A stretch of 64,000 bases of DNA, taken from Moraxella macacae 0408225 (lineage in GTDB: Bacteria > Pseudomonadota > Gammaproteobacteria > Pseudomonadales > Moraxellaceae). The DNA lies in contig NZ_ANIN01000002.1 in the NCBI RefSeq assembly GCF_000320365.1, positions 434,001 through 498,000 of the forward strand, in the 5' to 3' direction. Of the stretch, positions 9,913-20,468 are shown in pieces. The notes below the pieces were generated by a model. The model saw only the letters and a list, made by a program, of their open reading frames with translations, was not told the DNA's origin and ran no database searches. Position 1 is the first letter of the stretch. The number at the start of each line of letters is the position of its first letter. The translations under genes were made by a program, and so were the position numbers.

Positions 9913-10001
9913 GTTTTAAGTTGTTATACCAATTTTTACAAGCAAAGCAACTTATAAGCCAAGCAGCCAAACAAAGCAGCATTGACAATTAAATCGATTG
10001 A

Positions 10002-10838
10002 TTATTGCCCAGTTGTGGTTGGACCAACCGTGCTTGCCATGCTGTTTAGACTGGTATCAGCAAAATATTTTTGGCGAATTTTGTCATACGTTCCGTTGGC
10101 TTTTAATGTTGCCAATGCACTATTAAACTGTCCAATCAATGGATCGTTTTGACGAAACGCGATCGCAATTTTATCATTGATGTTGATCGGTTCGCCTTTA
10201 ATTTCATAATTGCCCCCTTTTGGCGTTTTAAGCCATGACAAAGCAGGCGCAGAATCCGAAATCATCAAATCTGCCCGCCCTGCTTCTAAGTCAAGATACG
10301 CATTTTCTTGAGTGTCATACGATTTTGCAGTCGCTTTTGGAAAGTTTTTTTCCAAATACTCTAAAGCAACCGTGGCACGTTGCACTGCAACATTTTTGCC
10401 AGCCAAATCGTCCGCCCCTTTATCCACGCCTTTTTTGCCAATAATCATCAAATTATTGATAAAGTAAGGATCGCTAAATGCCACAACTTTACGGCGTTCG
10501 GCACTGTCTGACATGCCTGCCATAATGGCATGATATTTTTGCGACTGTAACCCTGTGATTAAACCATCCCAATCTTGAGAAATCACCTCGCATTTTACCT
10601 TGGCTTCTTGACATAAAGCCTCGGCCAAATCAATCTCAAAACCTATCAATTTACCATCGGCATCTTTAAAACTAAACGGCACAAAACTTGACTCGGTTGC
10701 AATGCGAATTTGAGGCAAATCATTGTCAGCAGCTGTGCTTTCGGTGGTGTTTTGAGCATGTTCGGTAGGTTTTTGGGTGCAAGCGGTTAAACCTATCAAC
10801 GTAGCCAAGGCGGTTAGTGCAAAAGAAAATTTTTTCAT
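10002..10838 (-). CDS. Amino-acid ABC transporter substrate-binding lipoprotein 1
   Basis: About 278 residues of the family 3 solute-binding proteins (SBP_bac_3). The lipoprotein signal ends in LTAC, so the mature protein is anchored by lipid at Cys. IRIATESSFVPFSF and GFEIDLAEALC form the first lobe of the ligand cleft. DWDGLITGLQSQKYHAIMAG is the segment typical of Lys/Arg/Orn/His and polar amino-acid binders. The open frame can be extended to a TTG at 10850; I chose the ATG at 10838, which gives a normal MKK signal peptide. It is paralogous to the upstream protein (10987-11799). A mixed basic or polar amino-acid specificity is inferred. Confidence 0.88.
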   Translation of the reverse strand: MKKFSFALTALATLIGLTACTQKPTEHAQNTTESTAADNDLPQIRIATESSFVPFSFKDADGKLIGFEIDLAEALCQEAKVKCEVISQDWDGLITGLQSQKYHAIMAGMSDSAERRKVVAFSDPYFINNLMIIGKKGVDKGADDLAGKNVAVQRATVALEYLEKNFPKATAKSYDTQENAYLDLEAGRADLMISDSAPALSWLKTPKGGNYEIKGEPININDKIAIAFRQNDPLIGQFNSALATLKANGTYDKIRQKYFADTSLNSMASTVGPTTTGQ

Positions 10839-10986
10839 CAGTTTGTCCAATTTTTATCTTAAATGTTGTTTAAATATTTAACAAATACTTGTTAAAACAG
10901 GTTGTGTTAAAAAGATTGTGTTAAACAGATTAAATGCTTATAAAGCAAGGTTATTAAAATGTGGTTTATTGATTATTAACCAAAAT

Positions 10987-11799
10987 TTATTGACCAAAAT
11001 GTTGTTTTTGTAAGTTTGCCAACGTGCCATTTTGTTGCAACACAGTTAAAGCCTTGTCAATCTCGCCTTTTAATGGATCGCCTTTACGCACCGCCATAGC
11101 AATGTTGTCGTTATTGTCTATTTCATCGCCTACGATACCAAACTTGCCTTCAGCATTTTGTTTTAGCCATTCGGCGGCGGTTACTTTTTCGGATAAAACC
11201 GCATTGACACGCCCTGATTTTACTTCCATATAGGCATTGTCATAGGTGTCATAAAGTTTAACTTCATTGTCTTTATCATAAGTATCTTGCAAATATTGAG
11301 CAAGCGTGGTTGAACGCTGTCCGCCAAGTTGATAGCCTTTGACTGCTTTTGGATTAAATTTGCCATCTGTTTTTGCCAACCAAACCATGGTATTTTTAAA
11401 ATACGGCGTACTAAAATCCACTTGCACCGAACGTTCAGGGCTAACCGTCATGCCCGATGCCACCACATCGTATTTTTTGGCAAGCAAACCCGGTAAAATT
11501 CCCTCCCAATCTTGAGCTACGATTTCACAATCGGCTTTTAATTCAGCACACACAGCTTTTGCCACATCAACATCATAACCGCCAAGACTGCCATCAGTAT
11601 TGGTAAAATTAAAAGGACGATACGCCCCCTCGGTTGCAATGCGAATTTTTTGTCCACCTGCACCAGAGGCAACTTTATCCGCTGGAATCGCGTCAGCTTT
11701 TTCGGTCGATTGGGCTGGCTGTTGCCCACAAGCAACCAAACCGCTTGCACAAAAACCAACCAAAACCAACGATTTTTTTATCATGTTAAAAGTTTGCAT
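10987..11799 (-). CDS. Amino-acid ABC transporter substrate-binding lipoprotein 2
   Basis: 270 residues, SBP_bac_3 family, with a lipobox LVAC followed by Gly-Gln-Gln. IRIATEGAYRPFNF, GGYDVDVAKAVC and DWEGILPGLLAKKYDVVASG align with the lobes of ArtJ/HisJ-like proteins and with the neighbouring binding protein. SPERS is the usual ligand-contact loop. The ATG at 11799 has AAGGAA about seven bases upstream. It heads the leftward group of four transport genes, so the group carries two receptors for one permease pair. The extra receptor presumably widens ligand range. Confidence 0.88.
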   Translation of the reverse strand: MQTFNMIKKSLVLVGFCASGLVACGQQPAQSTEKADAIPADKVASGAGGQKIRIATEGAYRPFNFTNTDGSLGGYDVDVAKAVCAELKADCEIVAQDWEGILPGLLAKKYDVVASGMTVSPERSVQVDFSTPYFKNTMVWLAKTDGKFNPKAVKGYQLGGQRSTTLAQYLQDTYDKDNEVKLYDTYDNAYMEVKSGRVNAVLSEKVTAAEWLKQNAEGKFGIVGDEIDNNDNIAMAVRKGDPLKGEIDKALTVLQQNGTLANLQKQHFGQ

Positions 11800-12145
11800 T
11801 GCAAATTCCTTTCCTAAAAATAAACTTAAAAATAAAACCCAAATTTTTTATTGGTTAAAGTTAACATAAAATAACACAAATTTAAGCAAAAAACATGGAC
11901 TTTTATACGATAATACATAAATTTTTTTTAATCGGATTAAAACAATCGTTTTTATACAGCCTTGATCGGACAAATAGGGCAAAATTTTTGTAAAAATTGG
12001 CAAAAAATCACCTCTAGGCTTACAAATGTAAACATATTTTTCATTTAGGGCTATTTATTTTTGCAAAATCTTGTTACAATGCGTTTTATTTTTTCACATT
12101 TCATCAAATTTTAACAACCGAAATTTTAACAATCATAGGTGATAC
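11800..12145. other. Divergent regulatory gap between ABC importer and accB
   Basis: A 346-base AT-rich gap without a plausible gene. It must hold the leftward promoter for the binding-protein genes and the rightward promoter for accB. A TACAAT hexamer near 12077 is a possible -10 for accB. I saw no riboswitch-like structure and no clear ArgR box. Confidence 0.5.
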
Positions 12146-12562
12146 ATGGACATTAACCAAATCAAACAACTGATTGATTTAATGGAAGAACGCTCGCTTG
12201 CCGATCTGGAAGTACAAGACGGCGAAAAACGCGTCGCAATTAAACGACACCTTGGCAATACCGCCTCTGTTGCTCCTGTTGCCACAACTTTAGCACCAGC
12301 AGCTCCAATCCCTGCAACACCAAAAGGTGCAACCGAGGACTCGCCTATGGTCGGTGTGTTTTACGTCGCACCAAGCCCAAATGATCCGCCTTTTGTCAAA
12401 GTAGGCCAACAAGTACAAGCAGGCGACACGCTTGGTATCGTAGAAGCAATGAAAATCATGAATCCATTAGAAGCCACACAAAATGGTATTATCGCTGAAA
12501 TTTTGGTGAAAAATGGTGATGTGGTACAATTTGGACAACCGATTGTGCGTTACCAAGCCTAA
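12146..12562 (+). CDS. accB: Biotin carboxyl carrier protein of acetyl-CoA carboxylase
   Basis: 138 residues. The N-terminal segment MDINQIKQLIDLMEERSLAD is the conserved opening of AccB. It is followed by an Ala/Pro linker (about residues 40-60) and a biotinyl domain with the EAMKIMN motif; Lys103 is the residue biotinylated by BirA. AccB carries the carboxyl group between biotin carboxylase and carboxyltransferase in the first step of fatty-acid synthesis. accC follows 203 bases downstream, a longer gap than the usual tight accBC spacing. SD AGGTGA precedes the ATG. Confidence 0.97.
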   Translation: MDINQIKQLIDLMEERSLADLEVQDGEKRVAIKRHLGNTASVAPVATTLAPAAPIPATPKGATEDSPMVGVFYVAPSPNDPPFVKVGQQVQAGDTLGIVEAMKIMNPLEATQNGIIAEILVKNGDVVQFGQPIVRYQA

Positions 12563-12574
12563 AATTTGTAATAT

Positions 12575-12655
12575 TTATTGCTTGGTTTTATTGCATTGCT
12601 TGGTTTTATTACTTAGGTTTTATTACTTAGTTTTATTGCTATTTAAATTTTGTTG
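12575..12655. repeat. Degenerate tandem repeat between accB and accC
   Basis: Four imperfect units built on TTGCTTGGTTTTATTRC and ACTTAGGTTTTATT fill the accB-accC gap. The GCTTGGT units are also complementary to ACCAAGC at the 3' end of accB, so a hairpin in the mRNA is possible. Confidence 0.65.
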
Positions 12656-12765
12656 CTTAAACACACCAAACCAAAAATACAATCACATAAGATGGAAAAC
12701 CCCTCTACAAAAATTAATTAAGTTTGGTATAAACTTGGTGTAAAAACAGTCATTAAGGGAAAATG

Positions 12766-14118
12766 ATGATAAAAAAACTCTTGATTGCCAATCGTGGTGA
12801 AATTGCCCTTCGTATCGTGCGAGCCTGTAAACAACTTGGTATTCAGACCGTAGGCGTGTATTCAACCGCCGATGACAACCTTATGCATTTACGTTTTGTT
12901 GACGAAGCGGTCTGCATTGGCAAGCCCAATGCCAATCAAAGTTATTTAAACATTGATACGATTTTAACCGCCGCTGAGATCACAGGGGCAGATGCCATTC
13001 ACCCAGGTTATGGATTTTTATCAGAAAATGCTGAATTTTCTGAACGCGTAGAAGAAGCAGGGCTCACTTTTGTTGGTCCGGAAGCGGAACATATTCGCTT
13101 AATGGGCAATAAAATTTCAGCGATTCATGCAATGAAAAAAGCAGGCGTGCCAACTGTACCGGGATCGGTAGGCAGTGTTACCCTTGCCAATGCTGAAGCC
13201 CAGGCCAAAAACATAGGCTTTCCCTTACTGATAAAAGCAGCTGCAGGTGGTGGCGGACGTGGCATGCGTGTGGTAGAACGCATCGAACATTTATTGCCTC
13301 AAGTACAAGCCGCCAAACAAGAAGCGGAACTTTGGTTTGGTGATGACAGCGTGTATATGGAGCGCTATCTAAAAAATCCGCGCCACGTTGAAGTGCAAGT
13401 ACTGGGTGATGGCAATGGCAATGCCCTGCATTTATTTGATCGTGATTGTTCCCTACAGCGTCGCCACCAAAAAGTACTAGAAGAAGCCCCCGCCCCTGAC
13501 ATCGCTGACGATATCAAAACCCCCATTTTGCAAGCGTGCGTGCGTGCATGCGAACAAATCAAATATCGCGGCGCAGGAACATTTGAGTTTTTGTATGAAG
13601 ACGAACAATTTTTCTTTATCGAAATGAACACGCGTGTCCAAGTAGAACACCCTGTTACCGAGATGATCACAGGCATTGACATCGTGGTAGAACAACTAAA
13701 AATCGCCTCAGGCTATGGTCTGTCATACCACCAAGATGAAATTAACGTGCGTGGCCATGCAATAGAATGTCGTATCAATGCCGAAGATCCCATGACTTTT
13801 ATGCCCTCTCCTGGTGTGGTTACCAACTTATTTGCCCCAAACGGCTGTGGCGTACGCTTTGACTCGCATTTATACCCCAATTACGCCATTCCAACTTTTT
13901 ATGACTCGCTGATTGGCAAATTAATTTGTCATGCTCAAACTCGCCAGCAAGTCATCGCAAAACTGCATCAATCCCTTGATGAACTGATTATCACTGGCAT
14001 CAAAACCAACATACCTCTGCATCGTGATATGATTTTAACCGATCCCAATTTTTGCGAAAAAGCCCAAAATATTCATTATCTGGAAAATCATTTGTTAAAA
14101 AAGGCAGATAAAAAGTGA
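12766..14118 (+). CDS. accC: Biotin carboxylase subunit of acetyl-CoA carboxylase
   Basis: About 450 residues, full length for AccC. It opens with [20 protein letters not shown]. The ATP-grasp glycine-rich loop [13 protein letters not shown] lies near residues 160-172. [16 protein letters not shown] (near residue 285) carries the metal-binding and catalytic Glu/Arg residues. It carboxylates the biotin on AccB using ATP and bicarbonate. Two ATGs stand in tandem; AAGGGA lies two bases before the first (12763) and five before the second, so I favour 12766. A strong terminator follows. Confidence 0.97.
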   Translation: MIKKLLIANRGEIALRIVRACKQLGIQTVGVYSTADDNLMHLRFVDEAVCIGKPNANQSYLNIDTILTAAEITGADAIHPGYGFLSENAEFSERVEEAGLTFVGPEAEHIRLMGNKISAIHAMKKAGVPTVPGSVGSVTLANAEAQAKNIGFPLLIKAAAGGGGRGMRVVERIEHLLPQVQAAKQEAELWFGDDSVYMERYLKNPRHVEVQVLGDGNGNALHLFDRDCSLQRRHQKVLEEAPAPDIADDIKTPILQACVRACEQIKYRGAGTFEFLYEDEQFFFIEMNTRVQVEHPVTEMITGIDIVVEQLKIASGYGLSYHQDEINVRGHAIECRINAEDPMTFMPSPGVVTNLFAPNGCGVRFDSHLYPNYAIPTFYDSLIGKLICHAQTRQQVIAKLHQSLDELIITGIKTNIPLHRDMILTDPNFCEKAQNIHYLENHLLKKADKK

Positions 14119-14150
14119 TAAACAAGTAAGATTTATCAAGTGATAAGTAT

Positions 14151-14185
14151 AAAGTGAGTTTTGCCCTTGCGTAACTCACTTTTTT
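14151..14185. terminator. Rho-independent terminator after accC
   Basis: A perfect ten-base stem (AAAGTGAGTT with AACTCACTTT) and a 12-base loop, followed by a T run. It lies between accC and the converging hemerythrin-like gene; the A-rich 5' side may let it work in both directions. Confidence 0.88.
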
Positions 14186-14223
14186 GTTTGCCTAACTTTT
14201 GTTTGCTTACGTTTTTGTTTGGC

Positions 14224-14667
14224 TTATTTTAATTTGAGTGCGTGCAAATATTGTGCCGTTAATCGTTCGTTTTGCTCGTCATTGAGTTGTTCGGTCAAAC
14301 GCGGAAAAATATACGCTTCTTCGTGTTTCATATGACTGTCCAACTGCAATACCAACTCTTGCATAAGTTTATAACATTCAGGACGATTGGGTGGCATCAG
14401 TGCAATATTTTCCACAAACTGCTCAAAATAATGATGTTCATCTACTGCATATTGCAATGTTTTATCGGTAAATTGTTGATTTGAAATGTCTTTTTTTACC
14501 ATTAATTGAAAAGCAATTTGTTCTTCGGCATGTTCGTGCAAAAAAAACTGTTGCCATAATTCAGCAAATAACGCCAATTGTTGTTCTGTATCAGCACAAT
14601 TTGCCAGTTTTTCACCCAATGAACGAATGTTTTTATGACTTTGGTTTAACGCTTCAATCAAATTCAT
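14224..14667 (-). CDS. Hemerythrin HHE-domain protein
   Basis: 147 residues, helical. Spaced His/Glu ligands for a non-haem di-iron site are visible: SHKN near residue 10, LHEHAEEQ near 43-50, DEHHYFEQF near 76-84 and HMKHEEAYIFPRL near 112-124. Such small bacterial hemerythrin-like proteins bind oxygen or take part in oxidative or nitrosative stress and iron-centre repair; which applies here is unknown. The ATG has AAGGAA nine bases upstream. It lies 33 bases downstream of rlmKL on the same strand and is probably cotranscribed with it. Confidence 0.8.
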   Translation of the reverse strand: MNLIEALNQSHKNIRSLGEKLANCADTEQQLALFAELWQQFFLHEHAEEQIAFQLMVKKDISNQQFTDKTLQYAVDEHHYFEQFVENIALMPPNRPECYKLMQELVLQLDSHMKHEEAYIFPRLTEQLNDEQNERLTAQYLHALKLK

Positions 14668-14700
14668 CGCAAATTCCTTATAGACATAATGGATTTGTGC

Positions 14701-16959
14701 TTATTTTACCGCATTTTTGTTGATTTGTTTATGGTAAATTGCCCAAGATTGATGAATGGGCTTTTTAAGGTCATAATCAAAACCTATGGTCTGTTCGGTC
14801 ATTTTTACCACCGAATACCGCTCACTTATCTGTTTATCCAACTCAAATTTGCTAAAATTATTGGAAAAATACAGCACACCATCGCTCGTTAACCGATTCA
14901 TCGCTCGGTTGATCAAGGCAACATGATCGCGTTGAACATCAAATGTGCCATAAAATTTTTTGGAATTGGAAAAAGTTGGTGGATCAATAAAAATCAGATC
15001 GTATTGCTCGCTATTTTGCTTAATCCAATCAAACACATCGTGGGCAATAAACCGATAATTTGGCAACTCTGGTAGGCCATTGAGTGCAAAATTTTTACGC
15101 CCCCAATCCAAATAATTTTGTGATAAATCCACGCTCGTTACTGATTTTGCACCGCCAAGTCCTGCATGCACACTGGCCGTGCAAGTATACGCAAACAGAT
15201 TCAATACATTTTTACCACGAGCATTTTCGGCAATAATTTTTCGCATACAGCGATGATCAAGAAACAAACCCGTGTCCAAATAATCACTAAAATTCGTCAA
15301 AAATAACGCTTGTTGGTTTTGACTGCTAGGCTCGCTTACCACATAAAATTTGCCAGTACTGGCTTTTTTTACATATTGTTCGTTGCCTGATTGTTTGGTT
15401 CTGGTTTTAATAAACACTTGTTCGCGATTTGCCAAAAGTACAGTTTTAATGCCCTGCAATGCCAAATTAAAGCGTTTTTTGGCGGTTTCTGGTGGAATGG
15501 ATTTTGGAGCAGAATACTCTTGTACATGAACAAAATTGCCATAAATATCCACTGCAACTTTAAAATCTGGTAAATCTGCATCGTAAATGCGTAAATTAGT
15601 AACTTGTTGTTTTTTTGCTATTTTTTTTAAATTTAGCAGATTTTTTTGCAAACGATTGACAAAATCTTGTCCTTGTTCTACATGAATGTTTAGTTTTTCA
15701 AAACGCTCAATTAACGGCTTTTCTAAAGTTTTATTTAACAAACCTTGTCTAAAATAAACAGTCATCGCCCCATTGTAACAACGCAAGGTTTTTGGATCAA
15801 TCAGCGGTAACGTGTCCGCTTGCTCCACCTTAGATGCCAACACACCAAGCATCACGGAGGCTGTACTATCAGCAAACAAATGTTGTAAACGCTTGCCAAA
15901 ACCTTGATACAAAGGCTTAATTAATTCTTCTTCGCCCAAACGTTCACCATAAGGCGGATTGGTGACAATCAGCGGTTTTTGCCACGCACCGGCTTGTTTT
16001 TCTAGAGCCAAATTAAGCGTAGCAAGTGAACGCTGCTGTAAGGTAATTTTGTTAATAATCGGTGTAAGGCCAGCTGCAACCAGATTTTTGTGCGTGGCTC
16101 GTATTGCTTTAACGTCCATATCAAAACCAAACACAGCAGGCATGTTGCCTTGTGCCATACCCTCAAGTTTGTCATGAAAACGCTGCCTTGCATCAACAAT
16201 TAAACTTTGCCAAAGTGTGTCATCATGGTGTTGCCATGCGTAAAAACCAAACTGCTTGTCTGCTTTGTCAAGTCCTACTGCATAATCAGCTTTTAGCAAC
16301 AACGCCTCGATCAAAAGCGTCCCCGATCCACACATCGGATCAATGAACACATCATAATCTGTACCATGAAAATCCACACAATACAGCAATGCCGCCGCCA
16401 AATTTTCCTTTAACGGTGCATCCGTCATCGCAACTCGGTAACCCCGTCGGTGCAACGAAGTGCCTGACAAATCCAAATAAATTTCTGCTTGTTTGTCATT
16501 AACCGTTGCAAAAATGTGAAAATCTGGATTTTTGTCTACATTTGGGCGATGGCCAAGTTTTTCGTTAAATTGATCAACAATCGCATCTTTAATCCGAAGC
16601 ATGCTAAACTGTTGATTGGCCTGCACGCGTTTATCCAAACTTAAGCGAATGGCAAACGTTTGCTCCACATTAAAAACATTTGTCCAAGCAATGCTTTTGG
16701 CAAAAGTATACAATTGCTCGGCAATATCATAATCGGTATTGATATTTTTTTTGCCAAGCGGTAACAACACGCGCGATGCAACCCTTGACCACAGACAGAT
16801 CTGATAAATTTGGATTAAGGTTATTTCTGCAACAAGCCTGCCTGTTTGCTTGATATCCGCATTAATGTTTAGCCTTGTAAGCTCGGTTTGAAGCGGCTGC
16901 TCCAAACCATCTGCACAGGTGATAATGATGGGAAATGTTCGCTTAGAAACGTCTGTCAT
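14701..16959 (-). CDS. rlmL: Fused 23S rRNA methyltransferase RlmKL
   Basis: About 752 residues joining two methyltransferases. The N-terminal half has a THUMP domain and the RlmL catalytic domain (TNPPYGERLG, m2G2445). The C-terminal half is the RlmK domain (NLFAYTCTASVHAGLGGAKS for SAM binding and IDPPTFSNSKK, m7G2069). Both act on 23S rRNA during 50S assembly. The fusion is typical of gammaproteobacteria. The frame extends to a TTG at 16971, but ATG at 16959 gives the usual start. No good Shine-Dalgarno is visible. Five perfect 16-bp repeats begin ten bases upstream of the ATG and may control expression. Confidence 0.95.
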   Translation of the reverse strand: MTDVSKRTFPIIITCADGLEQPLQTELTRLNINADIKQTGRLVAEITLIQIYQICLWSRVASRVLLPLGKKNINTDYDIAEQLYTFAKSIAWTNVFNVEQTFAIRLSLDKRVQANQQFSMLRIKDAIVDQFNEKLGHRPNVDKNPDFHIFATVNDKQAEIYLDLSGTSLHRRGYRVAMTDAPLKENLAAALLYCVDFHGTDYDVFIDPMCGSGTLLIEALLLKADYAVGLDKADKQFGFYAWQHHDDTLWQSLIVDARQRFHDKLEGMAQGNMPAVFGFDMDVKAIRATHKNLVAAGLTPIINKITLQQRSLATLNLALEKQAGAWQKPLIVTNPPYGERLGEEELIKPLYQGFGKRLQHLFADSTASVMLGVLASKVEQADTLPLIDPKTLRCYNGAMTVYFRQGLLNKTLEKPLIERFEKLNIHVEQGQDFVNRLQKNLLNLKKIAKKQQVTNLRIYDADLPDFKVAVDIYGNFVHVQEYSAPKSIPPETAKKRFNLALQGIKTVLLANREQVFIKTRTKQSGNEQYVKKASTGKFYVVSEPSSQNQQALFLTNFSDYLDTGLFLDHRCMRKIIAENARGKNVLNLFAYTCTASVHAGLGGAKSVTSVDLSQNYLDWGRKNFALNGLPELPNYRFIAHDVFDWIKQNSEQYDLIFIDPPTFSNSKKFYGTFDVQRDHVALINRAMNRLTSDGVLYFSNNFSKFELDKQISERYSVVKMTEQTIGFDYDLKKPIHQSWAIYHKQINKNAVK

Positions 16960-16968
16960 AAAATTTGC

Positions 16969-17048
16969 CAATTAAAATAAGTTACAATTAAAATAAGTTA
17001 CAATTAAAATAAGTTACAATTAAAATAAGTTACAATTAAAATAAGTTA
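16969..17048. repeat. Five perfect 16-bp tandem repeats upstream of rlmKL
   Basis: Unit CAATTAAAATAAGTTA is repeated five times without a mismatch (16969-17048), followed by degenerate copies to about 17070. On the rlmKL strand each unit reads TAACTTATTTTAATTG, and the last base of the array is ten bases from the ATG. Copy number would change the leader length. Confidence 0.95.
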
Positions 17049-17212
17049 AAGTTACAATAAGTTAAAATTAAATAAACCAAACAATCAATCGGTTATTTTA
17101 ACATAATTTGGTAATTTTTAATCATTAAAATTTGATAATTGATTTGTTGATTGATTTGTTGTTAATTTGCCGAATCAGCAACCATATATCAATAAATCAT
17201 GCCAAATATGCT

Positions 17213-17242
17213 TTTACAACCGTGAATAAACATAGGTATAAT
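17213..17242 (+). promoter_or_regulatory. Candidate sigma-70 promoter for bcp-mscS
   Basis: TTTACA at 17213-17218 and a perfect TATAAT at 17237-17242 are separated by 18 bases. They lie about 75 bases before the bcp start. Confidence 0.6.
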
Positions 17243-17250
17243 ACACCAAA

Positions 17251-17306
17251 TTTTATACAAATAGTTTTATACAAATAGTTTTATACAAATAATTTTATAT
17301 AAATAG
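17251..17306. repeat. Four 14-bp tandem repeats in the bcp leader
   Basis: Units TTTTATACAAATAG (two perfect, two with one or two changes) run from nine bases after the -10 hexamer to ten bases before the GTG start of bcp. They make up nearly the whole 5' leader. Confidence 0.9.
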
Positions 17307-17316
17307 AGGGTTTTTC

Positions 17317-17808
17317 GTGTCTATTATATTACCAAACTTTTGTTTAACCTGTGTGGTTGCCACCCCAAAAGGCTGTGAACAACAATCGCTCGTTTTAACC
17401 GATTATCTTACTAAAAACAGTGCTACCAAAAACTTAGGGTTAATTTTGTATTTTTATCCCAAAGACAATACCACAGGCTGTAGCACCCAAGCCCAAGATT
17501 TTAGTCATTTTGCTGCCAAATTTGCAAGTCTGGGTTATCAAATCATCGGCGTTTCGCGTGATAGCGTTAAAAGCCACGAAAAATTTATCCAAGCCAAAGG
17601 CATTAATTTTCCACTCATCAGCGACAGTTGTGAACAGCTGTGCCAACATTTTGGCGTGATCGGTGAAAAACAATTGTACGGTAAAACTTATTTAGGCATT
17701 GTCCGCTCTACTTTTGTTTTTGACAAAAATGCCAAACTGGTACATGAATTACGCAACATCAAAGCAAAAGGACACGTTGAAAAATTATTTGCAATGCTAA
17801 CCCATTAA
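17317..17808 (+). CDS. bcp: Thioredoxin-dependent peroxiredoxin, BCP/PrxQ type
   Basis: 163 residues with the BCP/PrxQ active site LYFYPKDNTTGCSTQAQDF; the peroxidatic Cys is Cys55. There is no Cys five residues later, where many PrxQ proteins have the resolving Cys. Candidate partners are the cysteines in SDSCEQLC near residues 109-113, otherwise the enzyme is 1-Cys. It reduces organic and hydrogen peroxides in the cytoplasm. The start is GTG, with AGAGGG six bases upstream; no in-frame ATG lies close by. mscS starts 22 bases after its stop. Confidence 0.9.
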   Translation: MSIILPNFCLTCVVATPKGCEQQSLVLTDYLTKNSATKNLGLILYFYPKDNTTGCSTQAQDFSHFAAKFASLGYQIIGVSRDSVKSHEKFIQAKGINFPLISDSCEQLCQHFGVIGEKQLYGKTYLGIVRSTFVFDKNAKLVHELRNIKAKGHVEKLFAMLTH

Positions 17809-17830
17809 TTTATAACTCACACACATTTTT

Positions 17831-18931
17831 ATGAAAGCCTTTAAAGATTTTTTTGAACAAATTTATAACGATTTGTATTTTGATTTTTATCAAGCAATTG
17901 GCGGTTCGATTGAAGATGAAGCCGTCAACTGGTCGTTTCATTTGTCAAAAATTGCCAGCGTTGCGGTCAAAATTTTACTGCTTTTGTTTGTGGTGTGGGT
18001 TGTGTATTGGTTTACTGTACTGATTATTCGCAAAAGCCACTTGGGTAAAAACAAAGAGGGCAAGCCCTATAAAATCATGCGTCTATTCGCTCGGCTACTA
18101 TGGTTATTTTCCAGTACGCTTGCGGTGATGAGCCAGTTAAATTTTGAAGCAGAAACCGTGCGTGCCACTGCAAAGGCAGGTGTTTGGTCGGTGCTGTTTT
18201 ATCTCATTTGGTATAATTTGGGCTATTTGATGGAAAAAATGCTTAAAAATTATGGCTTAAACGCGTCCATTGAACAATTGTTGCATAATTTATTATCGGT
18301 CTTAATCATTACTTTATGGCTTGCAAGTATTTTATCACAATTTGGTTTTGATATTGTGTCCGTGGTGGCAGGTCTTGGAATTGCGGGGATTGCGGTGGGT
18401 TTTGCCGCTCAATCTACCTTGGCAAACTTTATCGCAGGCATTACCATTTTGGTGGAACAATCGTTTCAGGTCGGTGATTGGGTCAATATCAATGGCAAAG
18501 AAGGCAAAGTTGTGCAGATCGCCTTACGCACCACGCAAATTTTGACACGCGACAACATCACGGTGATTTTTCCAAACTCAACAGTGGCTTCAGCAGAAGT
18601 GGTAAATTTAACCTCAAAAAGCCTCATTCGGTTTGATATCGATGTGCGCATTTCGCTAGAAACCGATATCGAACAAGCCCGCGAGGTGATTTTGGTTATT
18701 TTAAAAGACGTCAAAGAAATTAACCAACGCCCAGCACCAAGTGCCACAGTGGATAAAATTGGTGATTTTGGCGTGCATTTTATTGTGCGTTTTTGGGTCA
18801 ATCCACCACACGTTGCCAGAATGCCTGTTATCAAGGAAAATATGCGCGAAGCAATTAAACAAGCCCTTGACAATGAAGGCATTTTAACGCCGTATCCGCA
18901 CATGCAATTGGTGGCTTTTAGACAACCTTAA
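17831..18931 (+). CDS. Small-conductance mechanosensitive channel, MscS family
   Basis: 366 residues. Several membrane helices in the first 150 residues are followed by the pore helix region GLGIAGIAVGFAAQSTLANFIAG (about residues 180-203), the Gly/Ala-rich TM3 of MscS. Next comes the beta domain GDWVNINGKEGKVVQIALRTT and a C-terminal alpha/beta vestibule. The channel opens on membrane tension and releases solutes on osmotic downshock. It is longer than E. coli MscS (286 residues), with an extra N-terminal membrane region. It is likely cotranscribed with bcp. Confidence 0.9.
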   Translation: MKAFKDFFEQIYNDLYFDFYQAIGGSIEDEAVNWSFHLSKIASVAVKILLLLFVVWVVYWFTVLIIRKSHLGKNKEGKPYKIMRLFARLLWLFSSTLAVMSQLNFEAETVRATAKAGVWSVLFYLIWYNLGYLMEKMLKNYGLNASIEQLLHNLLSVLIITLWLASILSQFGFDIVSVVAGLGIAGIAVGFAAQSTLANFIAGITILVEQSFQVGDWVNINGKEGKVVQIALRTTQILTRDNITVIFPNSTVASAEVVNLTSKSLIRFDIDVRISLETDIEQAREVILVILKDVKEINQRPAPSATVDKIGDFGVHFIVRFWVNPPHVARMPVIKENMREAIKQALDNEGILTPYPHMQLVAFRQP

Positions 18932-18974
18932 GCCAACAACCTTAACATTTCAAATACCAAAATCAGCCAAAAAC

Positions 18975-18983
18975 TGCTATAAT
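18975..18983 (+). promoter_or_regulatory. Extended -10 element before purB
   Basis: TGCTATAAT, an extended -10 (TG-N-TATAAT) with a perfect hexamer at 18978-18983, lies 66 bases before the purB ATG. No strong -35 is visible, as is common for extended -10 promoters. Confidence 0.55.
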
Positions 18984-19040
18984 GATTTGTTTTTTGAGTG
19001 ATCTTTTCGTTCAGTTGTCTTTTTAACAGTTGTCTTTTAA

Positions 19041-20438
<1,398 letters not shown>

Positions 20439-20468
20439 TTTGGTTAGAAATTTGGTTGGAAAAATGGT

